Source: Pseudomonas oryzihabitans
GTDB taxonomy: Bacteria > Pseudomonadota > Gammaproteobacteria > Pseudomonadales > Pseudomonadaceae
Assembly (NCBI RefSeq): GCF_014522265.1
Contig: NZ_CP017024.1
Coordinates: forward strand, 2,950,001 to 3,014,000
Direction of reading: 5' to 3'
DNA: 64,000 bases
The notes under the pieces: model-generated
Seen by the model: only the letters and a program-made list of their open reading frames with translations
What the model was told of the DNA's origin: nothing
The model's database searches: none
In this document: piece after piece, positions 7,783 through 17,729 of the stretch
How positions within the stretch are numbered: position 1 is the stretch's first letter
Layout: each line of letters starts with the position of its first letter
Position numbers and translations under genes: made by a program

Positions 7783-9516
7783 ATGTCCGAATCCGCCGTA
7801 CCCGTGCCCTCCGTCTACGGTGCTTCCCGTGGGCATTTCCTGGCCCGCGTCTGGGCCCTGATCACCCCCTACTGGCGCAGCGAAGAGAAAGGCAAGGCCT
7901 GGCTCCTGCTGTCCGTGGTCATCGCCCTGTCCCTCGCCGGGGTCGGCCTGTCGGTGGCCCTGAACACCTGGTACCGCTACTTCTACGATGCCCTGCAGAA
8001 TCGCGATCTGGCCGCCTTCATCCGGCTGATGCTGTACTTCTGCGGACTGGCCGCCACCGCCATCCTGCTGGCCGTGTACCGCCTCTATCTGACCCAGGCG
8101 CTGACCATCAACTGGCGGCGCTGGCTGACCGAAAAGCACTTCGGCCTCTGGCTGTCGGATCGCAACTACTACCAGCTGGAACGCGAAGGCGGCGCCGATA
8201 ACCCCGACCAGCGCCTCACCGAAGACATCCGCGACTTCGCCGACACCACCCTGAGCCTTGGGCTGGGCTTCATCCGTACGGTGGTCAGCCTGGTGTCCTT
8301 CAGCGTCATCCTGTTCGGCATCTCCGGCGACATCACCCTGTTCGGCATCACCATCCCGGCCTATATGTTCTGGGCCGCGCTGATCTACGCCACCATCGGC
8401 ACCTGGCTGACCCATCTGATCGGCCGGCGACTGATCGGCCTCTACAACCAGCAGCAACGCTATGAAGCCGACCTGCGCTTCGGCCTGATCCGCGTCCGCG
8501 AAAAGGCCGAGAGCGTGGCGCTGTTCCGCGGCGAAGCCAACGAGCACCGGCGCCTGCTGGATCGCTTCGGCTACGTCTGGGGCAACTACCACCTGGTGAT
8601 GAACTACACCAAGCGGCTGACCTTCTTCACCGCCGGCTACAGCCAGATCGCCATCATCGCCGGCTTCGTGCTGGCCGCGCCGCGCTATTTCTCCGGCAAG
8701 ATCCAGCTGGGCGACCTGATGCAGATCAACTCGGCCTTCGGCAATGTCCAGGAGAGTCTCAGCTGGTTCGTCGACGCCTATGTCAGCCTGGCCGGCTGGC
8801 GCGCCGTCTCCGACCGTCTGCTGACCTTTCGCGAGACCATGGCCGAATTCAGCCAGGAGGCCGACATCCTGGTGCCCCATGCCAGTGACAGCGACCTGAT
8901 CCTGGAAGGGCTTTCCCTGGGCGCCGCCGGCCGGTTGCTGCTGCATCCCACCGATCTGCGCATCGCCCGTGGCGAACACCTGCTGATCGAAGGTGCCTCG
9001 GGCAGTGGCAAGAGCACCCTGTTGCGGGCCCTCGCCGGACTCTGGCGGCAAGGGCAGGGCGGTATCGCCGTACCGCCGGGGCGCCAGCTGTTCCTGCCGC
9101 AGCAACCCTATCTGCCCATTGGCACCCTGCGCGAAGCCCTGGCCTATCCGCAACCCGTGGCGGCCTACAGTGACGAGCGCCTGACCGAAGTCCTGCGGCA
9201 CTGTCGCCTGGATCACCTGGTGGAGCACCTCGACGAAAGCCGTCATTGGGAACGTACCCTGTCGCCGGGCGAGCAGCAGCGCGTCGCCCTGGCCCGGGCG
9301 CTGCTCTATGCACCCGACTGGCTGTTTCTCGACGAAGCCAGCTCGGCGCTGAGCGAAGCGGACGAGCGCGCGCTCTATGAGCGCCTGCTGGCGGAGAACC
9401 CCGGCCTGACCCTGGTCAGCGTCGGCCATCGTCCGAGTCTGCGCGCCTACCACCGTCGCCACCTGCTGCTGGAGGGGCAAGAGTTGCGTCCTAGAGCGGT
9501 CGGCGAGGCATCCTGA
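7783..9516 (+). CDS. ABC transporter, fused permease-ATPase of the SbmA/BacA-YddA family
   Basis: 577-residue half-transporter. Residues about 35-330 form the six-helix membrane domain typical of SbmA/BacA, including LNTWYRYFYDALQNRD and NPDQRLTEDIRDF. Residues about 370-570 form the ATPase domain: Walker A GASGSGKSTLL, signature LSPGEQQRVALARALL, Walker B WLFLDEASSAL. SbmA proper lacks the ATPase, so this matches the YddA-like ABC subgroup; relatives carry peptides, cobalamin or very-long-chain lipids. Substrate unknown. It has no obvious operon partner, being preceded by repeat copy A and followed by an unrelated regulator. The Shine-Dalgarno sequence is weak. Confidence 0.85.
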   Translation: MSESAVPVPSVYGASRGHFLARVWALITPYWRSEEKGKAWLLLSVVIALSLAGVGLSVALNTWYRYFYDALQNRDLAAFIRLMLYFCGLAATAILLAVYRLYLTQALTINWRRWLTEKHFGLWLSDRNYYQLEREGGADNPDQRLTEDIRDFADTTLSLGLGFIRTVVSLVSFSVILFGISGDITLFGITIPAYMFWAALIYATIGTWLTHLIGRRLIGLYNQQQRYEADLRFGLIRVREKAESVALFRGEANEHRRLLDRFGYVWGNYHLVMNYTKRLTFFTAGYSQIAIIAGFVLAAPRYFSGKIQLGDLMQINSAFGNVQESLSWFVDAYVSLAGWRAVSDRLLTFRETMAEFSQEADILVPHASDSDLILEGLSLGAAGRLLLHPTDLRIARGEHLLIEGASGSGKSTLLRALAGLWRQGQGGIAVPPGRQLFLPQQPYLPIGTLREALAYPQPVAAYSDERLTEVLRHCRLDHLVEHLDESRHWERTLSPGEQQRVALARALLYAPDWLFLDEASSALSEADERALYERLLAENPGLTLVSVGHRPSLRAYHRRHLLLEGQELRPRAVGEAS

Positions 9517-9563
9517 TATGGACTAAGCGGTCTAAATCGGGCGTTTGGGAGGAGGGGGGTGCT

Positions 9564-10352
9564 ATGATTCCAGAGTCCCTTCAATCGGTACGAGAATCCA
9601 TGTCAGCACCCACCGTATCCCGCCCCCGAAAAAGACCCCGTAGCCTGGCAGAAGAGGTCGTCGGGGTGCTGATTCAGCAGATCGGCGACGGCCAATTCCA
9701 GCCCGGCGACAAGCTTCCCACCGAGTCGGCCATCATGCAGGCCCAGGGCGTGAGCCGCACCGTGGTGCGCGAGGCCATTTCCCGACTGCAGGCCGGTGGC
9801 TATGTGGAGACTCGCCACGGCATCGGCACCTTTGTGCTGGAGCGGCGCCCCGAGTCGCCGCTGCCGATCGATCCGGCCACCATCACCACCCTCAAGGACG
9901 TGCTGGCGATGCTCGAGTTGCGCATCAGCCTGGAAGTCGAGGCCGCCGGCCTGGCCGCCCAGCGCCGCTCGGCCGAGCAACTGCAGGCCATGTGGGCGTT
10001 GCTGGAAGCCATGCGTACCGGCGTCGAGCAGCCCGATCGTGCGGTGAGCGCCGACCTGGAGCTGCATCTGCTGATCGCCAGCTCGACCGGCAATCGCTAT
10101 TTCAGCGACATCATGAGCTACCTGGGCACGGTGCTGATTCCCCGGACCCGCCTCAATTCCGCCTATCTCGCCCACGATGACCAGCAGCTCTACCAGCGTC
10201 GTCTGGATGCCGAGCACGAAGCCATCCTCCAGGCCATCGAAGACGGCAACCTGGAAGCGGCTCGCGCAGCCATGCGTCTGCACCTGAGCAACAGCCGCGA
10301 GCGCCTGAGACGCGCTCACGAAGAAATGGAGCGCCAGGCGGAAGAGGTCTGA
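9564..10352 (+). CDS. GntR-family (FadR/FCD subfamily) transcriptional regulator
   Basis: 262 residues. The N-terminal winged helix (about 28-95) shows LAEEVVGVLIQQIGDGQF, PGDKLPTESAIM and VSRTVVREAISRLQAGGYVE, all classic GntR features. The C-terminal FCD ligand domain shows LELRISLEVEAAGLAA and DLELHLLIASSTGN with metal or ligand-contacting residues. The ATG is chosen because a strong GGAGGAG lies upstream; an internal ATG 12 codons later is possible. It is directly upstream of the 5-dehydro-4-deoxyglucarate dehydratase gene in the same direction. A role as local repressor of glucarate/galactarate use is therefore likely but inferred. Confidence 0.88.
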   Translation: MIPESLQSVRESMSAPTVSRPRKRPRSLAEEVVGVLIQQIGDGQFQPGDKLPTESAIMQAQGVSRTVVREAISRLQAGGYVETRHGIGTFVLERRPESPLPIDPATITTLKDVLAMLELRISLEVEAAGLAAQRRSAEQLQAMWALLEAMRTGVEQPDRAVSADLELHLLIASSTGNRYFSDIMSYLGTVLIPRTRLNSAYLAHDDQQLYQRRLDAEHEAILQAIEDGNLEAARAAMRLHLSNSRERLRRAHEEMERQAEEV

Positions 10353-10415
10353 AACGGGGCTGGAGCGTCTTGAGGAGCATTTTTCTGGTTGGGGCTTGCC
10401 CCTTCCATAAAAGAG

Positions 10416-10435
10416 GTTGTACGATGACTTACAAC
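10416..10435. promoter_or_regulatory. Inverted repeat upstream of kdgD (candidate GntR operator)
   Basis: GTTGTA-N8-TACAAC is a perfect 6-bp inverted repeat whose core TTGTA/TACAA resembles operator half-sites of FCD-type GntR regulators. It lies about 50 bases before the kdgD start and downstream of a possible -10 (CATAAA, about 10406-10411), a position suited to repression. Assignment to the neighbouring regulator is inferred. Confidence 0.45.
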
Positions 10436-10485
10436 AGGTAGCGGACCTGCCGCACCTCAGTCCAACCTATGCCGAGGCACTCAAG

Positions 10486-11397
10486 ATGACTCCACAAGAA
10501 CTCAAACACGTCCTCTCTTCCGGTCTGCTGTCCTTCCCGCTGACCGACTTCGATGCCAACGGCGACTTCCGCCCCGATACCTATGCCAAGCGCCTGGAGT
10601 GGCTAGCTCCCTATGGCGCGACCGCGCTGTTCGCCGCCGGCGGCACCGGTGAATTCTTCTCGCTGGAAGCCAGCGAATACAGCGGCGTCATCAAGACCGC
10701 GGTGGACACCTGCCAGGGCAGCGTGCCGATCCTCGCCGGTGTCGGTGGCTCCACCCGCCAGGCCATCGCCTATGCCCAGGAAGCCGAACGGCTGGGCGCC
10801 AAGGGCCTGCTGCTGCTGCCGCACTACCTGACCGAAGCCAGCCAGGACGGCGTGGCCGCCCATGTCGAAGCCGTCTGCAAGTCGGTCAAGATCGGCGTGG
10901 TGGTCTACAACCGCAACGTCTGCCGCCTGCAGCCCCATCACCTGGAGCAACTGGCCGAGCGCTGCCCGAATCTGATCGGCTACAAGGACGGCCTGGGCGA
11001 CATCGAACTGATGGTCGCCATTCGCCGTCGCCTGGGCGATCGCTTCAGCTACCTGGGCGGCCTGCCCACCGCCGAAGTCTATGCCGCCGCCTACAAGGCG
11101 CTGGGCGTGCCGGTCTATTCCTCGGCCGTGTTCAACTTCGTGCCCAAGACCGCCGTGCAATTCTACGAGGCCATCGCCCGTGACGATCACGAGGCGGTCG
11201 GCAAGCTGATCGACGACTTCTTCCTGCCATATCTGGAAATCCGCAACCGTTGCGCCGGCTATGCCGTCAGCATCGTCAAGGCGGGCGCCAAGATCGCCGG
11301 CTACGACGCCGGTCCCGTGCGGACTCCGCTGACCGATCTCAAGCGGGACGAATACGAGCAGCTGGCCGCGCTGATGGACAAGCTCGGTCCGCAGTAA
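10486..11397 (+). CDS. kdgD: 5-dehydro-4-deoxyglucarate dehydratase
   Basis: 303 residues, the standard length for KdgD, a DHDPS-superfamily enzyme that dehydrates and decarboxylates 5-dehydro-4-deoxy-D-glucarate to 2-oxoglutarate semialdehyde. Visible features are the opening [23 protein letters not shown] without its middle repeated, the [12 protein letters not shown] substrate loop, the tyrosine of VVVYNRN and the Schiff-base lysine in [11 protein letters not shown]. The ATG at this position is preferred to an upstream TTG that would add 23 non-homologous residues overlapping a likely operator. Usual partners (oxoglutarate-semialdehyde dehydrogenase, glucarate dehydratase, sugar-acid transporter) are not adjacent. 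Confidence 0.93.
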   Translation: MTPQELKHVLSSGLLSFPLTDFDANGDFRPDTYAKRLEWLAPYGATALFAAGGTGEFFSLEASEYSGVIKTAVDTCQGSVPILAGVGGSTRQAIAYAQEAERLGAKGLLLLPHYLTEASQDGVAAHVEAVCKSVKIGVVVYNRNVCRLQPHHLEQLAERCPNLIGYKDGLGDIELMVAIRRRLGDRFSYLGGLPTAEVYAAAYKALGVPVYSSAVFNFVPKTAVQFYEAIARDDHEAVGKLIDDFFLPYLEIRNRCAGYAVSIVKAGAKIAGYDAGPVRTPLTDLKRDEYEQLAALMDKLGPQ

Positions 11398-11445
11398 GGT
11401 CTGCTACCCGGGAGGTGCTCCGGCATCTCTCCTCCCGTTGCACAA

Positions 11446-11480
11446 CCCGCGGCCAGTCGCTTGGTCGCGGGCTTTTTTTT
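11446..11480 (+). terminator. Rho-independent terminator after kdgD
   Basis: CCCGCGGCC pairs imperfectly with GGTCGCGGG across a short loop and is followed by a run of eight T residues. It lies about 50 bases past the kdgD stop. Confidence 0.85.
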
Positions 11481-11654
11481 GCCCGCTCGCCGGGGTTGGC
11501 AGACCTTCGGCAGCACGCGGCAAAAGGCGATCGGCTTAAGCTATCGCTAAGGACCGGGTGCGAGTCTGAGCAGACCAGCGCGCCTGAGCGTGAAGCCGGG
11601 CAGGGTGGCGCTCCAGCCCTTTCCTGAGCAACGCTTCGCTTGGAGGTCCCCGCC

Positions 11655-12674
11655 ATGAGCGCCGCCCTGCTGTATCTCGCCCTGGCTGCAGCCCCCGGAC
11701 ACACGACCTGCCTGGCGGCAAGACCGCCCTCGGCCGCGGCGCTGGCGCAGGCGGTCAGTCATCCTCCCGCGGCCGAGCCCCAGGCGCTGCCGGTCCTCCA
11801 TACCGCAGGCACCCTGCCGCATACCGGCATCCACGACCAGTCCGCCGCGGCGGTACGGGATTTCGGCTACATGCTCGATCTGGCGCTGGCCTGGCGGGAC
11901 AGTCGCGATGCCGCGGCCCTGGCGCGCCTGGCCAGCTATCTCGATGCCTGGCTGCCAGGGTATCGGCCCAGCTTCCAGCCCATCGACGAGACCAATCTGA
12001 GCAATCTCATCGTCGCCTATCAGCTGACCGCGGCGGACCTACCCGCCGCGACGGCTCGGCGTTCCCGCGCCTTCATCAAGACCCTGGCCGAGGGTTATCT
12101 GCAGCAGATGGCGGCGCATCGGGGGGATGCCCACGGCGTCTGGAGCAACAACTGGCAGAGTCACAGGATCAAATTGGCGACCCTGGCCGCCGGCGCGCTG
12201 GACGATCCGGCGCTGTTCGCCCGGGCGCGGGCGGCCTTCGTGGCGCAGCTGTCGGTCAATCTCAAGCCCGATGGCGAGGTGCTGGACTTCGGCGAGCGCG
12301 ATGCCCTGCACTATGTCGTCTACGACCTCGAACCCCTGGTGCTGGCGGCGGCGGTGGCCCAGGGTCGCGGCGAGGACTGGTTGCACCTGCCAGGCGCTGA
12401 AGGCCAGACCCTGGCCAGGGCGCTCGACTGGCTGCTGCCCTATGCGCAGGGCCAGCGCAGCCACGAGGAGTTCCGCAATACGACGGTACGCTTCGATGTG
12501 CAGCGTGCCCAGGCCGGGCTGCCCGGCTATTCAGGCACCTGGCAGCCCCGGGGCGCCAGAAACCTGTACTGGTCGGCCAGTCTGCTCGATCCGCGCTATG
12601 CGTCCATCGCCCGCCAGCTCGCTGCGGCACCGCCGCGGCTGCTGTGGGCCTATGCCCCGGCCTGTCAGGGCTAG
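11655..12674 (+). CDS. Alginate lyase family protein (PL5-like fold), putative
   Basis: 339 residues with a short signal peptide (MSAALLYLALAAAPGHT) after a good GGAGG. The body is alpha-helical and repeat-rich, as in alpha/alpha-toroid polysaccharide lyases: AVRDFGYMLDLALAWRDS, then ETNLSNLIVAYQLT, then WSNNWQSHRIKLATLAAGAL. The last resembles the alginate-lyase NNHxxW region but reads NNW-Q-SHR, so the Asn-Asn pair and a nearby His/Arg remain while the canonical spacing differs. A further conserved-looking block is GEVLDFGERDALHYVVYDLEPLV (about 206-228, given by its key residues GER, HY and YDLEPL). Substrate uncertain. It is isolated from the alginate biosynthesis operon. Confidence 0.6.
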   Translation: MSAALLYLALAAAPGHTTCLAARPPSAAALAQAVSHPPAAEPQALPVLHTAGTLPHTGIHDQSAAAVRDFGYMLDLALAWRDSRDAAALARLASYLDAWLPGYRPSFQPIDETNLSNLIVAYQLTAADLPAATARRSRAFIKTLAEGYLQQMAAHRGDAHGVWSNNWQSHRIKLATLAAGALDDPALFARARAAFVAQLSVNLKPDGEVLDFGERDALHYVVYDLEPLVLAAAVAQGRGEDWLHLPGAEGQTLARALDWLLPYAQGQRSHEEFRNTTVRFDVQRAQAGLPGYSGTWQPRGARNLYWSASLLDPRYASIARQLAAAPPRLLWAYAPACQG

Positions 12675-12682
12675 CGCCCCTA

Positions 12683-13081
12683 TCAGTCCAGGCTGCGGAT
12701 GCTGACCCGGGAGGTGCCGTCGGCCACCATATCGAGCCGATCGGCCGCGCTGCGCGACAGGTCGATCAGGCGTCGACGAACCGTCGGGCCGCGATCGTTG
12801 ATGCGCACCACCACGCTGCGGCCGTTGGCCAGATTGGTGACTTGGACGCGGGTGCCGAAGGGCAGGGTGCGGTGGGCGGCGGTCAGGGCGCCAGGGTCGT
12901 ATTTTTCACCGCTGGCGGTACGGCGACCGGCGTGCCACTTGGAGTAGAAGGACGCCATGCCGGTGTCCTGATAGTCATGGGCAGCGCTGGAGGACAGCGT
13001 GGGCGGGAAGCTTTCCTGACTGGCGCAACCGGCGAACAGCAGGACCAGCGACAGCAGTCCGGCACAGTGGATCCTATGCAT
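12683..13081 (-). CDS. RlpA-like double-psi beta-barrel lipoprotein
   Basis: 132-residue lipoprotein. AGGAGG precedes the ATG, the signal peptide ends in a lipobox (LLFAGC) and the mature Cys is followed by Ser-rich sequence. The rest is one RlpA barrel: MASFYSKWHAGRRTASGE, then LTAAHRTLPFGTRVQVTN, then VVVRINDRGPTVRRRLIDLS. RlpA proteins cleave denuded peptidoglycan or bind the septum. This version lacks the C-terminal SPOR domain, so it is a minimal paralogue rather than full-length RlpA. It is downstream of gatB on the same strand with an 89-bp gap. The 3' end faces the alginate-lyase-like gene. Confidence 0.87.
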   Translation of the reverse strand: MHRIHCAGLLSLVLLFAGCASQESFPPTLSSSAAHDYQDTGMASFYSKWHAGRRTASGEKYDPGALTAAHRTLPFGTRVQVTNLANGRSVVVRINDRGPTVRRRLIDLSRSAADRLDMVADGTSRVSIRSLD

Positions 13082-13170
13082 CTCGATGCCTCCTGGCAAA
13101 ACGACCGGCAGCAGCTTAAGGGCTCGCACCGAGGCTGTCAGCCCCGGTCCGTAACCCCGTACGACTGCCG

Positions 13171-14619
13171 TCAGCCTTCCAGTTTCTGCTTGAGCAGCTG
13201 GTTGACCTGGCCGGGGTTGGCCTTGCCCTTGGAGGCCTTCATCGCCTGGCCGACAAAGAAGCCGAACATCTTGCCGCGCTTGGCTTCGTCGCTGGCGCGG
13301 TATTGCTCGACCTGGGCGGCATTGGCCACCAGGACCTCGTCCAGCATCGCCTCGATGGCACCGCTGTCGGTGACCTGCTTGAGACCCTTGGCTTCGATGA
13401 TGGCATCGGCGCTCGCGCCTTCGCCGGCGGCCAGCGCCTCGAACACCATCTTGGCGATCTTGCCGGAGATGGTGTCGTCCTTGATGCGCAGGATCAGGCC
13501 GCCCAGCTGGGCCGCGCTCACCGGCGCCTGGGCGATGTCCAGGTCCTGCTTGTTGAGCAGGCTCGACAATTCGCCCATCACCCAGTTGGCCGCCAGCTTG
13601 GCGTCGCCGCTCACCTGCTGGACTTCCTCGAAGTAGTCGGCCAGTTCGCGGCTGGCGGACAGCACGCTGGCGTCATAGACCGACAGCCCGTACTCGCTCT
13701 GGAAGCGATCGCGCTTCTCGGTCGGCAGCTCGGGCAGCTGACTGCGCACCTCGGCCAGGAAGGCCGGCTCGATCACCACCGGCAAGAGGTCGGGGCAGGG
13801 GAAGTAGCGGTAGTCGTTGGCTTCTTCCTTGCTCCGCATGGAGCGGGTCTCGTCCTTGTTGGGATCGTACAGGCGGGTTTCCTGCACCACCTTGCCGCCG
13901 TCCTCGAGGAGTTCGATCTGGCGCTGAACCTCGTGGTTGATGGCCTTCTCGATGAAGCGGAAGGAGTTGACGTTCTTGATCTCGGCGCGGGTACCGAAGG
14001 CCTCCTGGCCCTTGGGGCGCACCGAGACGTTGCAGTCGCAACGCAGCGAACCCTCGGCCATGTTGCCGTCGCAGATGCCCAGGTAGCGCACCAGGGCATG
14101 GATGGCCTTGACGTAGGCCACGGCTTCCTTGGCGCTGCGGATGTCCGGCTCGGAGACGATCTCCAGCAGCGGCGTGCCGGCGCGGTTCAGGTCGATGCCG
14201 CTCATGCCGTGGAAGTCTTCGTGCAGGCTCTTGCCGGCGTCTTCTTCCAAGTGCGCGCGGGTGATGCCGATGCGCTTGACGGTGCCGTCTTCCAGGGTGA
14301 TGTCCAGGTGCCCCTTGCCGACGATGGGATGATCCATCTGGCTGGTCTGGTAGCCCTTGGGCAGGTCCGGGTAGAAGTAGTTCTTGCGCGCGAAGACGTT
14401 GCGCTCGGCGATCTCGGCATCGATGGCCAGGCCGAACTTGCAGGCCATGCGCACGGCCTCGGCGTTGAGCACCGGCAGGGTGCCGGGCATGCCGAGGTCG
14501 ACCAGGCTGGCGTGGGCGTTGGGCTCGGCGCCGAAGCTGGTGGCGCTGCCGGAGAAAATCTTCGATTGAGTGCTGAGCTGAGCGTGGATCTCAAGCCCGA
14601 TCACGGTTTCCCATTGCAT
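13171..14619 (-). CDS. gatB: Aspartyl/glutamyl-tRNA amidotransferase subunit B
   Basis: 482 residues, normal for GatB, the tRNA-binding kinase/transamidase subunit that converts Glu-tRNA(Gln) or Asp-tRNA(Asn) to the amidated forms. The start [20 protein letters not shown] follows AGGAAGGA. Motifs include [29 protein letters not shown] and the C-terminal YqeY-like tail [11 protein letters not shown]...WVMGEL. An open frame continues upstream through gatA but is a GC-rich shadow. It is last in the gatC-gatA-gatB operon, 14 bp after gatA. Confidence 0.97.
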   Translation of the reverse strand: MQWETVIGLEIHAQLSTQSKIFSGSATSFGAEPNAHASLVDLGMPGTLPVLNAEAVRMACKFGLAIDAEIAERNVFARKNYFYPDLPKGYQTSQMDHPIVGKGHLDITLEDGTVKRIGITRAHLEEDAGKSLHEDFHGMSGIDLNRAGTPLLEIVSEPDIRSAKEAVAYVKAIHALVRYLGICDGNMAEGSLRCDCNVSVRPKGQEAFGTRAEIKNVNSFRFIEKAINHEVQRQIELLEDGGKVVQETRLYDPNKDETRSMRSKEEANDYRYFPCPDLLPVVIEPAFLAEVRSQLPELPTEKRDRFQSEYGLSVYDASVLSASRELADYFEEVQQVSGDAKLAANWVMGELSSLLNKQDLDIAQAPVSAAQLGGLILRIKDDTISGKIAKMVFEALAAGEGASADAIIEAKGLKQVTDSGAIEAMLDEVLVANAAQVEQYRASDEAKRGKMFGFFVGQAMKASKGKANPGQVNQLLKQKLEG

Positions 14620-14633
14620 GTCTCTATCCTTCC

Positions 14634-16085
14634 TCAGAAGCCGCTCGGCGCCTGGCGATGCCAGTCGCTGACCTGCTGGTACTGGTGGGCGACGTTGAGC
14701 AGACGGCCTTCCTGGAAATAGTTGCCGAGCAGTTGCACGCCCACCGGCAGGCCGTCGACGAAGCCGGCCGGCATCGACAGGCCGGGAATGCCGGCGAGGT
14801 TGGCGGCGATGGTGTAGAGGTCTTCGAGATAGGCGGAGACCGGGTCGTTGCTCTTCTCGCCGAGTTTCCAGGCCAGGTTCGGCGTGGTCGGGCCGAGGAT
14901 GACGTCGACCTCGGCGAAGGCCGCGACGAAGTCGTTCTTGATCAGCCGGCGGATGCGCTGGGCCTTGAGGTAGTAGGCGTCGTAATAACCGGCCGACAGG
15001 GCATAGGTACCGACCATGATGCGGCGCTTCACCTCGGCGCCGAAGCCTTCGCCACGGGATCTCTTGTAGAGATCTTCCAGATTGACCGGATTCTCGCAGC
15101 GATAGCCGAAGCGCACGCCGTCGAAGCGTGACAGGTTGGAACTGGCTTCGGCCGGGGCGATGACGTAGTAGGCCGGAATCGCGTGCTGCAGGGTGGGCAG
15201 CGAGATGTCCTTGACGGTGGCGCCGAGCTTCTTGAGCGCCTCGACCACGGCCAGCACCTTCTCGCCGATGCGGGCGTCCAGGCCGGCACCGAAGTATTCC
15301 CGCGGCAGACCGATGCGCAGGCCGCTCAGCGGCTGCTGCAGGGCCGCCTGGTAGTCGTCCACCGGCTGGTCGACGCTGGTGGAGTCCTTGGGGTCGAAAC
15401 CGGCCATGGCCTGCAGCAGCAGGGCGCAATCCTCGGCAGTGCGCGCCAGCGGGCCGCCCTGATCGAGGCTGGAGGCGTAGGCGATCATGCCCCAGCGCGA
15501 GACGCGGCCGTAGGTGGGCTTGATGCCGGTGAGGTTGGTCAGGGCCGCCGGCTGGCGAATCGAGCCGCCGGTGTCGGTGCCGGTGGCGGCCGGCAGCAGG
15601 CGCGCGGCCACGGCCGCGGCGGAGCCACCGGAAGAGCCGCCCGGTACCCGGGTGACGTCCCAGGGATTCTTCACCGGACCGTAGTGGCTGGATTCGTTGG
15701 CCGAACCCATGGCGAATTCGTCCATGTTCAGCTTGCCGAGGGAGACGGCGCCAGCCGCGGCCAGTCGCTCCACCACGGTGGCGTCATAGGGCGCCTTGAA
15801 GCCGGTGAGGATCTTCGAGCCGCAGCTGGTCAGCACCCCCTGGGTGCAGAACAGATCCTTGTGGGCGAGAGGCGCACCGAGCAGGGCGCCGTTTTCGCCG
15901 GCGGCGCGCCGCGCGTCGGCAGCCCGCGCCTGGGCCAGCGCCTGGTCGGTGGTCACGGTGATGAAGCTGTTGAGCCGGGGGTCGAGCTGTTCGATCCGCT
16001 GCAGCAGGCCGCGGGTCAGTTCCTCGGCGGAAAAATCCTTGGCGGCCAGGGCGGCAGCGATTTCGGTCAGGGTCAGCTGATGCAT
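14634..16085 (-). CDS. gatA: Aspartyl/glutamyl-tRNA amidotransferase subunit A
   Basis: 483-residue amidase-signature enzyme that liberates ammonia from glutamine for the GatB reaction. The catalytic Ser-cisSer-Lys triad is visible: the lysine in [29 protein letters not shown], and the nucleophile in [14 protein letters not shown]. Length is as expected. The ATG reading [13 protein letters not shown] is used; a GTG four codons earlier overlaps the gatC stop and is less likely. The gene starts 8 bp after gatC, so the two are translationally close. Confidence 0.97.
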   Translation of the reverse strand: MHQLTLTEIAAALAAKDFSAEELTRGLLQRIEQLDPRLNSFITVTTDQALAQARAADARRAAGENGALLGAPLAHKDLFCTQGVLTSCGSKILTGFKAPYDATVVERLAAAGAVSLGKLNMDEFAMGSANESSHYGPVKNPWDVTRVPGGSSGGSAAAVAARLLPAATGTDTGGSIRQPAALTNLTGIKPTYGRVSRWGMIAYASSLDQGGPLARTAEDCALLLQAMAGFDPKDSTSVDQPVDDYQAALQQPLSGLRIGLPREYFGAGLDARIGEKVLAVVEALKKLGATVKDISLPTLQHAIPAYYVIAPAEASSNLSRFDGVRFGYRCENPVNLEDLYKRSRGEGFGAEVKRRIMVGTYALSAGYYDAYYLKAQRIRRLIKNDFVAAFAEVDVILGPTTPNLAWKLGEKSNDPVSAYLEDLYTIAANLAGIPGLSMPAGFVDGLPVGVQLLGNYFQEGRLLNVAHQYQQVSDWHRQAPSGF

Positions 16086-16093
16086 GTCGTGTC

Positions 16094-16381
16094 TCACTCG
16101 ATCACCTTGGGAACCAGGTACAGGCCGGCTTCCACGGCCGGGGCGATGGCCTGGTAGGCCTCGCGCCGGTCGTCTTCGGTGGCCTGGTCGGGTCGCAGGC
16201 GCTGGGTGGCTTCCAGCGGGTGGGCGAGGGGGGCGATACCCGTGGTATCCACGGCCTGCATCTGGTCGACGAGGCCGAGGATGTCGTTGAGGGTGGCGGT
16301 GGTAGCGGCGAGATCCGCCTCATCGAGACCCAGGCGGGCCAGGTGAGCGATCTTTTCGACGTCGGTGCGTTCGAGCGCCAT
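16094..16381 (-). CDS. gatC: Aspartyl/glutamyl-tRNA amidotransferase subunit C
   Basis: 95-residue GatC, the small belt-like subunit that holds GatA and GatB together. The sequence [19 protein letters not shown] is typical of the family, and the C-terminus ends [10 protein letters not shown] as expected. The ATG follows TTGGAGA with correct spacing. It is the first gene of the gat operon and is divergent from mreB across about 230 bp, which should hold both promoters. On the gatC side the best -10-like stretch is on the minus strand near 16500 and is weak. Confidence 0.95.
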   Translation of the reverse strand: MALERTDVEKIAHLARLGLDEADLAATTATLNDILGLVDQMQAVDTTGIAPLAHPLEATQRLRPDQATEDDRREAYQAIAPAVEAGLYLVPKVIE

Positions 16382-16516
16382 CGGCTTCTCCAAGCAGGAA
16401 GGCGGCGTGACCCGGTTGGCGGCCGCGTATGCTGGAGACGGGCTGGGCGGGTCGGGCGCCGCGTTGAACAGGGGCTTAACGGCCCGGAAAAGCTCTCAAT
16501 CTAGCATATCGGCGCC

Positions 16517-16544
16517 TTGCCCTAAATCCCTGCGATTGTTAGAG
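16517..16544 (+). promoter_or_regulatory. Possible mreB promoter
   Basis: TTGCCC (-35-like) and TTAGAG (-10-like) are 16 bases apart, about 70 bases before mreB. The -10 match is poor, so this is only the best candidate seen in the gatC-mreB gap. Confidence 0.25.
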
Positions 16545-16604
16545 TCTGCCGCACTTTTTTACCCGCACGTTTGTCCTGTCGCGTGCCTGCTTGTCACCGC
16601 CTAG

Positions 16605-17651
<1,047 letters not shown>

Positions 17652-17729
17652 GGCAGTTCCAGGCTACAGGCCCCGCTCCGGCCGCCCCTGGCGGCCGGAG
17701 CGCCGGGCGCGTTCTGCGAGGAACTCACC

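Noticed and set aside
10417-10485. TTG start for kdgD adding 23 residues
   Set aside because: The added residues are not KdgD-like and overlap a likely operator; the internal ATG gives the family length of 303.
14620-15429. N-terminal extension of gatB through gatA
   Set aside because: It is an alternate-frame reading of gatA. The [12 protein letters not shown] start with a good ribosome site defines GatB.
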